Source: CAYPHY01 sp964410625
GTDB lineage: Bacteria; Chloroflexota; Anaerolineae; Promineifilales; Promineifilaceae
Reading direction: 5' to 3'
DNA: 64,000 bases
NCBI GenBank assembly: GCA_964410625.1
Contig: CAYPHY010000009.1
Coordinates: 62,001 to 126,000, forward strand
The translations under genes were made by a program, and so were the position numbers. The notes under the pieces were generated by a model that saw only the letters and a program-made list of their open reading frames with translations, ran no database searches and was not told the DNA's origin. Shown piece after piece: positions 15,701-22,051 of the stretch (within the stretch, counting starts at the first letter, position 1; each line of letters begins with the position of its first letter).

Positions 15701-18420
15701 CGGGCATCGGAATGATCAGGGAAGAGTGCAATAAAATCTGTTAGATCATCTATAGCCATCTGAATCAAGTGCAGTGGAGGCTTTTCAAAAAGTCCGATTT
15801 GATATAACCTACGTGCTTCTGTCGTCTGGTTCGCAGCAAGATAGTATAAGGCGAGGTTAAATCCATTTAGCCAGTCATGAGGATTTGCTTGATAGGCTTC
15901 TTTCGCTTTTCGTATTGCTTCTGATAGATCTACCATTGCTTTTGTCGTTTGTGCCAGGGTTAAGTAGGTTATACCACGTTGATAATAATTCCAGTCTGAT
16001 CCTTCAAGTCCAACAACGAATTCAAAATCGGCAAGTGCAGCTTCGTACAGTTTCATTAATCGGTAGCTCTCTCCGCGACTAGAAATGGCAGAAATTTCGT
16101 TTGGATCAATTGCAACAACATAATTGTAATCAACTAATGCCAGTTCTAGCTCTCCTTTATCCCTATAGACATTACCTCGATTGTAGTAGGCAGCAACCAT
16201 TTCTGAGTCAAGTCCAATAGCCTTGTTGAAATCGGTCAAAGCTTCATCCAGCTTTCCCAGCTTTGCGTGAATAAAGCCCCTGTTAGCGTATGTAGCTGCC
16301 ACTTCTGGGCGAAGTTTAATTGCGTGGTTGTAGTCAGCTAGGGCCTCGGCTAGTCTTCCCTGTTCAGCATAGCTAAGCCCCCGATTATTGTAGGCAGCAG
16401 CAAAGTCTGGGTCAACCTCAATTGCGCAGTTGTAGTCAGTAATGCTTCGGTCTACTTCTCCCAACTTGGCATAAGTATTGCCTCGATTGTAGTAGGCAAA
16501 CGCATATTTAGGGTCAAGTGCTATAGCACGGTTGTAATCAACTAGTGCTTTGTCTAGATTCCCCTGTTTGACATGCACGTTGCCCCTGTTGTAATAAGCA
16601 GTAGCATCATTCGGATTGAGGGCAATAGCGCATTCATGATCGGCCTGGGCTAACTCCCACTTTCCTTGATCGGCATATGCGAGACCACGATTGTTGTAAG
16701 CGATAGCAAGTTCTGGATCAAGCGTAAGCGCGCGGTTGTAATCAAGTAATGCGAGTTCTAGCATCCCCAAGTCTTTATAAACATTCCCCCGATTGTTATA
16801 GGCGATGGCGTACTCCCCGTTAACTTCGATAGCACGAGTGTAATCAGCTAAAGCCTGATCCAATTTCCCTTGTATTTTATAGATCTTACCTCGGTTGCTA
16901 TAAGCTGTAGCGTCTCCAGGTTCGAGTAAGATAGCATGATTGTAATCCATCAGAGCCAGGTCTAGTTTTCCCTGGTCTTCGTAGGCTAGACCACGGTTGT
17001 TATAAAGTCCATGATGGAGATTAAGCATCAATGCAGTAGTATATAGGCGAATAGCTGTTTCGATCTTGCCCTGGTTACGGATAGTAAACGCCAAGTTAAA
17101 TAAAGCCCACATGTGAGGAATAGCGCTTGGGTGGAGACGTTGTAATCGTAAGAACCGCCAGATGCGTCGATGATGAAGCAAAAAGGCAACAATTTGTTCT
17201 GTGGCATGGTTAGGGGTGAGACGCCCTTCTGTGAGAACATCAGGATAGATAATTTGATCTGACCTTGAGATAATATCAAATTGGGCAAGGTAGGCTAGGT
17301 CACTGCTTAAGCGCCTATTTGCAAACCAGGGAATAAGCCAACGACGCTCATAGCTCCATAGCTTTGCGGCATATTGAAGTAATAAGGTTGTGTAACTAGG
17401 GATCCTGGCCGCGTAGAAAGTATCCAAGGCTGCAAACAGGTAACGAGTAGCAGGTCTGTGCTTTTGGATATCGTTGCGTACATTAGCCCAAGTCTGGGCT
17501 AAGCTTTCGCGAACGAAGCGTTGAGCGGTTTCTAGATCTATATAGGTCCATCCGCTAGTATCGAGTCGACGGAAATTGAGCAAGGTCAGCTCGGGTGTGC
17601 CGTCGCGGCCTTCAATGAAAGCTTGGCGAGCCGTATCATCGAGTTGGAGTTCATAGAGATCAGTGGCGTTTTCTACCAGGTATCGGGTTTGAAGCTCGTC
17701 GAGAGGGGGAAGCTCGAGGAAGAGAAAGTGTTGTCGTTCAAGCCACTTCTTTTGTGCTACGGTTAGCTGATCAAGACGAGCGGTTGCGATAATGAATGCA
17801 GCCTTGACTTGGTCTAACACTGCAAGGGCAGCGGCGAGTTGGTCAAGATCGGAATCGGCAAAGGATTGGGGCAGGTCTTCAAGCAGAAGGAGGATCGACA
17901 AATGGGGGTGGAGAGAGCGATCCAGAGCTTGGCGAAGACTCTCAACGTTGAGGAAGCGAAATTCGGGGGCGGGTTCGTAAAGGCAATTTTCGAAGACTAC
18001 TTCTTGGGCGATAGCACGGCGGATAAGTTCGGCGGCTTCACGGCTTTTGCCGATTTTCATGCGGCCGGTGATGAGGATGCGGTGGTGGCGATAGAGGAGG
18101 TCGGGATGGGTAATTTGGCGATCAATCCAGTTGATGGCGGCGCTGCGGCCAAAGCGTTGCATGAGTTCATCGAGGGTGATGGGGCGGAGTGGGTTGGTGA
18201 GGAGGGGGTCGGGAGTACGGTCGAATAATCTATCGAGGAGTTGAAGACCATCGTTGAAAGCGGAAAGTGCAGCAAGGACAGCAGGGACGACCACACCAAG
18301 AAGGAAAAGCGCGTTTCTCCAGGGTTGGGGGAGCAGGGATGGAACGAACCAGCTTATACTAAATAGTAAAGCGGATGGGATTATGATGATAAGGGCAAGG
18401 TGAAGCAATGGCCGGTTCAT
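15676..18420 (-). CDS. Membrane-anchored P-loop NTPase with C-terminal TPR array
   Basis: Protein of 914 aa. Two membrane segments at 5-28 and 36-55 anchor it. A P-loop ATPase domain follows, with Walker A ITGRMKIGKS (118-126) and a Walker B-like LLLLED (177-182), then a helical or winged-helix section (about 280-430). From about 450 to 910 there are roughly 13 TPR units with the usual YNRG...DYNRAI.LDP spacing. NTPase plus repeats recalls STAND-type signalling proteins, in which the repeats sense a ligand; no effector domain is fused here. The gene is AT-richer than its surroundings and contains only one CGGCCG in 2.7 kb, so it is probably acquired. Confidence 0.8.
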   Translation of the reverse strand: MNRPLLHLALIIIIPSALLFSISWFVPSLLPQPWRNALFLLGVVVPAVLAALSAFNDGLQLLDRLFDRTPDPLLTNPLRPITLDELMQRFGRSAAINWIDRQITHPDLLYRHHRILITGRMKIGKSREAAELIRRAIAQEVVFENCLYEPAPEFRFLNVESLRQALDRSLHPHLSILLLLEDLPQSFADSDLDQLAAALAVLDQVKAAFIIATARLDQLTVAQKKWLERQHFLFLELPPLDELQTRYLVENATDLYELQLDDTARQAFIEGRDGTPELTLLNFRRLDTSGWTYIDLETAQRFVRESLAQTWANVRNDIQKHRPATRYLFAALDTFYAARIPSYTTLLLQYAAKLWSYERRWLIPWFANRRLSSDLAYLAQFDIISRSDQIIYPDVLTEGRLTPNHATEQIVAFLLHHRRIWRFLRLQRLHPSAIPHMWALFNLAFTIRNQGKIETAIRLYTTALMLNLHHGLYNNRGLAYEDQGKLDLALMDYNHAILLEPGDATAYSNRGKIYKIQGKLDQALADYTRAIEVNGEYAIAYNNRGNVYKDLGMLELALLDYNRALTLDPELAIAYNNRGLAYADQGKWELAQADHECAIALNPNDATAYYNRGNVHVKQGNLDKALVDYNRAIALDPKYAFAYYNRGNTYAKLGEVDRSITDYNCAIEVDPDFAAAYNNRGLSYAEQGRLAEALADYNHAIKLRPEVAATYANRGFIHAKLGKLDEALTDFNKAIGLDSEMVAAYYNRGNVYRDKGELELALVDYNYVVAIDPNEISAISSRGESYRLMKLYEAALADFEFVVGLEGSDWNYYQRGITYLTLAQTTKAMVDLSEAIRKAKEAYQANPHDWLNGFNLALYYLAANQTTEARRLYQIGLFEKPPLHLIQMAIDDLTDFIALFPDHSDARDMVTLLQ

Positions 18421-18689
18421 GGTGGTCTGTTTTGAGTTGTCCTCCCTGGGGGATTATGGCGGGAATGGAGGGAATTTGCAAGGGGTGGCAGGTGGCAAGT
18501 AGCAGGTGGCAGTAAGCGGTAATCGGTGTTTGGTGATTGGTGGTGGGTGAGGGGTGGGATACGCGGGTTGGCAACCTGCGCTGCGAGAGGTGCAGAGTGC
18601 GGGTGCGTCGGAGGGAGGTGGGGGAGTAGAATGGGGGAGGGAATGGTTAATTGTCAATTGTGAATTGTTAATTGTGAATGGAGGCGGGG
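18421..18689. repeat. Word-repeat patchwork upstream of the terminase cassette
   Basis: It contains GGCAGGTGGCAAGTAGCAGG words (18483-18515), a CGCGGGTTGGCAACC palindrome (18559-18577), and AATGGTTAATTGTCAATTGTG words (18642-18677). No ORF is supported on either strand. The region is strongly G-rich on the plus strand, like the genes that follow. Confidence 0.7.
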
Positions 18690-18935
18690 ATGGTTAGGGG
18701 TGAGGAGGTGGATGTGGAGTTGGAGGTGGCAGCGGCGCGGGGGGTGTTGCGGCGGTTGGTGGAGATGATGGCGGATCAGCGGAATCCGACGCTGGTGATG
18801 GCGTTGAGCCGGGAGATTGCGCGGCAGGTGGAGGTGATTGGGGGGTTGTTGGGGAGGAAGCGAGATGGGGGAGAGGGAGAGGCGTGGTTGATGGGGGTTG
18901 TGGAGGAGGTGTTGGGGGAGAAGGATGAGGGATGA
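18690..18935 (+). CDS. Small protein preceding the terminase genes
   Basis: Protein of 81 aa, acidic and helical, with a central motif MMADQRNPTLVMALSREIAR. No family is recognised. ATG 18690 is preferred over 18678 because GGAGG lies 5 nt before it. The stop is supplied by GGATGAG word repeats. It shares strand, extreme G-rich coding bias and repeat-filled spacers with the two terminase genes downstream, so it belongs to the same cassette, possibly as a packaging accessory or phage-derived regulator. Confidence 0.5.
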   Translation: MVRGEEVDVELEVAAARGVLRRLVEMMADQRNPTLVMALSREIARQVEVIGGLLGRKRDGGEGEAWLMGVVEEVLGEKDEG

Positions 18936-18989
18936 AGGATGAGGGATGAGGGGGGAGAATGGTTAATGGTGAATTGTTAATTGTGAACG
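18918..18989. repeat. ggatgag and aatggtg word repeats
   Basis: Five GGATGAG/GGATGAA words in tandem are followed by AATGGTTAATGGTGAATTG words. The same two families in the same order separate the next two genes (19352-19412). Confidence 0.7.
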
Positions 18990-19007
18990 GTGATGAGGGG
19001 GGTGCTG

Positions 19008-19373
19008 ATGGGGGAGGAAGGGCTTTCGACGAAGCAGGTGTTGGTTTTGAATGCGTTGTTGGCGGGGAAGTTGAAGCGGGAGGCGGCGGAGATGGCGGGG
19101 GTGACGCCAAGGACGGTTTCGCGGTGGATGCAGTTGCCGGTGTTTCGGGCGGCTTTGAACCGAGAGGCGGCGGAGTTGAGTATGGTGACATCGTATTTGT
19201 CGGCGCGGGCGGTGGTGAAGGCGTTGGAGCAGTTGATTGCGCTGCTGGAGGGGGATAGTAAGGAGACGTTGAAGGTGAAGGCGGCGATTGGGGTGTTGCA
19301 GCATCATCCGGCGGTGTGGTTGGGGCCGATTGATGCGGAAGTGGTGAAGAGAAGGATGAGGGATGAAGGATGA
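19008..19373 (+). CDS. Terminase small subunit-like HTH protein
   Basis: Protein of 121 aa. Residues 5-50 form an HTH of the phBC6A51/TerS type (LSTKQVLVLNALLAGKLKRE, then AEMAGVTPRTVSRWMQLPVF), followed by a long helical oligomerisation segment. In phages such proteins recognise pac/cos DNA and load the packaging motor. The start at 19008 has AGGGGGG 5 nt upstream; upstream GTG/ATG codons at 18990 and 18993 lie in repeat sequence. The gene immediately downstream encodes the large terminase subunit, which supports the call. The C-terminus and stop come from GGATGAG repeats. Confidence 0.68.
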   Translation: MGEEGLSTKQVLVLNALLAGKLKREAAEMAGVTPRTVSRWMQLPVFRAALNREAAELSMVTSYLSARAVVKALEQLIALLEGDSKETLKVKAAIGVLQHHPAVWLGPIDAEVVKRRMRDEG

Positions 19374-19425
19374 AGGGTGAGAATTGTGAATTGTCAATTG
19401 TTAATGGTGAAGTGGGGGGGTGGAC

Positions 19426-21153
19426 ATGGAAGATGGGAAGGTTCGGGAAGCGTTGCGGCGGGTGTTGGGGGATGTGGGGCGGTTTTCGCGGTTTGTGTTG
19501 GGAGTGAGGTTGCGGGGATACCAGGCGGAGCCGTTGCGGGAGATCGTGGACTCGATCTTGCGGAAGGAGGGGCGGGAGTTTTTGTTGGTGTTTCCGCGGC
19601 AGGCGGGGAAGAATGAGGCGGTGGCGCAGTTGTTGGCGTATTTGTTGGTGTTGTTGCAGGGACGAGGAGGGAATGTAGTGTTTGCGGCGATTGGAGATGG
19701 CGTAGGGCGCGGGATGCGGCGGTTGGAGGAGCATTTGGAGAATCCGCTGACGAGGGGACGGTGGGGACGACAGCGACGGCCGGAGGCAAGGGTGCTGGGG
19801 AAGGCGGCGGTGGTGTTTTTGAGTTCGCATCCGTCGGCGAAGGCACGAGGGGAGACGGCGCATCATTTGTTGATTATTGATGAGGCACAGGACCAGTATA
19901 GCCATCATGTGGAGGCGGTGTTTACGCCGATGCGGGCGGCGAATAATGCGACGGCGGTGTATATGGGGACGGTACGGACGACGAGTGATTTTTTGTGGCG
20001 GAAGAAGCTGGAGCTGGAACGGTTGGAGGAAGGGGATGGGGTACGGCGGGTGTATCTGGTGTCGCCAGAGGAGGTGGTGGCGGAGAATGGGGATTATGGG
20101 CGGTTTTTGGCGGGGCAGATTGCGAAGTATGGGGAGAGGCATCCGATTGTACAGGCGGAATATTTTTTGCGGCCGATGGATAGGGAGGGTGGGTTGTTCC
20201 CGGAGGAACGGCGGCGGTTGATGAGGGGGGTGCATTATCGGAGAATGGGGAGATTAGAGATTGGTGATTGGGAGCGTGCAGAGGAGCAGAGGAGCAGGGG
20301 GGCGGAGGAGAGAATGGTTAATGGTGAAGGGTTAACGGTGAATGGTCAATTGGAGAGTGGACGGTTGTATGTGGCGGCGGTGGATGTGGCGGGGCAGGAT
20401 GAGGGGGCGAGCGGGGAGTGGCAGGTGGCAGGTGGCAAGTGGCAGGTAGCAGGGGAAGAATTGGTGAATCCGGGGAGGGATTGGACGGTGGCGACGGTTT
20501 TTGAGGTTAGGGAGGGGGCAGGTAGCATTGGGCCGGGGTATTGGGCGGTGGATGTGTTTGTGGATCATGGGGGGCGGCATTTTCAGGAAGTGGGAGGACG
20601 GCCGAGCCTGGCGGCGCGGCTGTTAGGGTTTTTACGGCATTGGGAAGTGAGTGGGGTGATTGTGGATGCGTCGGGGGTGGGGCAAGGGTTGGCGGATTGG
20701 CTGATGGCGGAGATGGGGAAGCAGCGGGTAATCGCGTACCATTTTGCGGGGCGGGGGCAGAAGGCGATGTTGGGGAGCCGGTTCTTGAGTTTGATCGAGA
20801 CGAACCGGTTTAAGTATTGGTGTGGCGATGAACATGAGGTGGGGAGTGATGGGTGGTGGTTTTGGGAGCAGGCGGCGCGTTGTTCGTACCATCTGGCGCC
20901 GAGGGGGTTGTTTGAACGGGATTTGCAGTGGGGCGTGGGGGAAAACCAGATGGTGGAGACACCGTTGGGACGGGTGAGGGTACATGATGACCGGTTGATG
21001 TCGGCGGCGTTGATTGCGGAGTATGATTTTTTGGCGCGACAGGGACGAGTGATGATGGGAATGGCACGGAGTGAGATGGTGCGGCCGGTTGATCCATTGG
21101 AATTGGAGAGTAAGGGGGATGGATTGGGTAGTAGTAGTAGTAGGCGGTCATAG
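19426..21153 (+). CDS. Phage-type terminase large subunit (TerL)
   Basis: DNA-packaging motor protein of 575 aa. The N-terminal ATPase has Walker A FPRQAGKNE (about residue 56), Walker B LLIIDEAQD (about 148) and a coupling segment VYMGTVRTTSD. The C-terminal RNase H-like nuclease has acidic residues in VAAVDVAGQDEG, VIVDASGVGQGL and VHDDRLMSA. Length and order fit TerL. Between the two domains, in-frame stretches (DNA 20240-20355 and 20413-20460) are made of the same word repeats that fill nearby intergenic gaps. No portal, protease or capsid gene follows, so this is an orphan cassette. It is intact, hence either recent or maintained. Confidence 0.85.
   Translation: MEDGKVREALRRVLGDVGRFSRFVLGVRLRGYQAEPLREIVDSILRKEGREFLLVFPRQAGKNEAVAQLLAYLLVLLQGRGGNVVFAAIGDGVGRGMRRLEEHLENPLTRGRWGRQRRPEARVLGKAAVVFLSSHPSAKARGETAHHLLIIDEAQDQYSHHVEAVFTPMRAANNATAVYMGTVRTTSDFLWRKKLELERLEEGDGVRRVYLVSPEEVVAENGDYGRFLAGQIAKYGERHPIVQAEYFLRPMDREGGLFPEERRRLMRGVHYRRMGRLEIGDWERAEEQRSRGAEERMVNGEGLTVNGQLESGRLYVAAVDVAGQDEGASGEWQVAGGKWQVAGEELVNPGRDWTVATVFEVREGAGSIGPGYWAVDVFVDHGGRHFQEVGGRPSLAARLLGFLRHWEVSGVIVDASGVGQGLADWLMAEMGKQRVIAYHFAGRGQKAMLGSRFLSLIETNRFKYWCGDEHEVGSDGWWFWEQAARCSYHLAPRGLFERDLQWGVGENQMVETPLGRVRVHDDRLMSAALIAEYDFLARQGRVMMGMARSEMVRPVDPLELESKGDGLGSSSSRRS
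20240..20460. repeat. In-frame word repeats inside terL
   Basis: Contains GGGGAGATTAGAGATTGG words, GCAGAGGAGCAGAGGAGCAGG words, AATGGTTAATGGTGAAGGG words and, at 20413-20455, GGCAGGTGGCAAGTGGCAGG words. They encode low-complexity peptide such as EWQVAGGKWQVAG. They keep the reading frame open between the ATPase and nuclease domains. Confidence 0.75.
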
Positions 21154-21157
21154 AACA

Positions 21158-21203
21158 CCGATTGAAATCGGCGTCTGACACAGGAAACCCGTTGAAACGG
21201 GTT
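21158..21203. repeat. Double-hairpin element, copy 1
   Basis: Hairpin CCGATT-GA-AATCGG, spacer containing CTGACACAGG, then hairpin AACCCGTT-GA-AACGGGTT. The arms differ from the other copies at 38004-38052 and 41380-41426, but loop and spacer are similar. Confidence 0.65.
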
Positions 21204-21229
21204 AGCATTGATTAGGCAATTAAAAGTTT

Positions 21230-21486
21230 GCTAGATGGGCGCCAACACAAACTCCCCCAACAACCGATCTGTCAATTGATGGGCTTCGCGCAGGCGATAA
21301 TTTTCGCTGGTGATGACGACGACCAGTTCTGAGGCGGGAAAGACGAGTACCCGGTTGCCGCCTGTGCCGGTCATGGACATGCAAGGCATGTGGTAGGCGG
21401 CATGGCGTTGTTCGCCGGAGGGGAAGGATTTGAGTCACCAGAGATAGCCGTATTCGGTGGCGTCGTCTATGCGAGCGTGCGGCCGT
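21230..21486 (-). pseudogene. C-terminal fragment of a beta-lactamase-fold serine hydrolase
   Basis: On the minus strand a frame reads ATEYGYLW, then an in-frame TGA where a Trp is expected, then LKSFPSGEQRHAAYH, GTGGNRVLVFPASELVVVI and a C-terminal helix ending EFVLAPI. This matches the C-terminal third of class C beta-lactamase-like hydrolases (YGYLWW..., GxGGQ...FP...VVV). The N-terminal catalytic part is missing and one internal stop is present, so it is a decayed fragment beside the terminase cassette. Confidence 0.6.
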
Positions 21487-21546
21487 TCCGCCTATTATAA
21501 CCGGGTTATGCGTTCGATGATATTTGTCGTTATAATTAACCCTACC

Positions 21547-21795
21547 ATGCACCCAAATCTGACTGACACGCACCCGGAAGTGGAAAGGGTTTTGAATGAA
21601 ATGCTGCGAGAGGTTCCCGCCTGGCGCAAGCTGGAGATGATGGGACAACTGAATGCGACGGCACGACATTTGGCAATGGAGGGTCTGCGAGAACGATACC
21701 CTGAGGCAACAGAGGCGGAACTGAAACGCCGTATGGCAGATTTACTACTTGGTCATGAATTAGCCGAGAAGGCATATGGCCCCATTGCCACCTAA
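21547..21795 (+). CDS. Small helical protein paired with a nucleotidyltransferase remnant
   Basis: Protein of 82 aa, helical: EVERVLNEMLREVPAWRKLE and ARHLAMEGLRERYPEATEAE. Small proteins of this kind are commonly encoded directly upstream of a stand-alone nucleotidyltransferase-fold protein in a two-gene module that may be toxin-antitoxin-like. Here the downstream partner is truncated after about 45 residues. ATG 21547 fits the family start; the longer frame to 21457 is unlikely. Function is not established. Confidence 0.6.
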   Translation: MHPNLTDTHPEVERVLNEMLREVPAWRKLEMMGQLNATARHLAMEGLRERYPEATEAELKRRMADLLLGHELAEKAYGPIAT

Positions 21796-21804
21796 ACACC
21801 GGAA

Positions 21805-21954
21805 ATGTCGGATGAACCTTCCTTCGTCGCCCTATTGGTCATTGAGGTATTTGAAAAGCTGCAAATACCGTATCTCATCGGTGGGTCGTTTGCCAATACA
21901 ACTCACGGGCATGTACGTACGACAAGTTCAGTTCGGAAAATAAACCACGGATAG
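21805..21954 (+). pseudogene. Truncated nucleotidyltransferase-fold protein
   Basis: The frame begins MSDEPSFVALLVIEVFEKL and reaches IPYLIGGSFANTTHGHVRT, the start of the nucleotidyltransferase GGS...D.D region. It then enters a CACGGAT repeat hairpin and stops at 21952. The catalytic acidic residues and the rest of the protein are absent. The breakpoint coincides with the repeat, and no downstream remainder is visible before leuS. Confidence 0.6.
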
Positions 21955-22030
21955 ACACGGATCAAACGGATCAATACGGATTTTTGCCAGGAAATCCGTA
22001 AAAATCTGTCAAATCTGTGTAATCCGTGGT
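21944..22030. repeat. 'ccgtg' word-repeat hairpin
   Basis: ACCACGGATAGACACGGATC words face AATCTGTGTAATCCGTGGT words. It sits exactly at the truncation point of the nucleotidyltransferase gene and close to the leuS 3' end. Relatives are at 13899-13986 and 56487-56551. Confidence 0.8.
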
Positions 22031-22051
22031 TAATTCCGAACGCAGGTTTCT

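Noticed and set aside
18694..20235. 513-aa minus-strand ORF extremely rich in Pro and His
   Set aside because: It is the mirror of G-rich plus-strand terminase genes that carry recognisable HTH and Walker motifs; its composition is just the complement of GGN codons.
18421..22051. Complete prophage or insertion sequence
   Set aside because: Only small gene, TerS-like and TerL are present; no integrase, portal, capsid, tail or transposase ORF and no obvious att duplication was seen.
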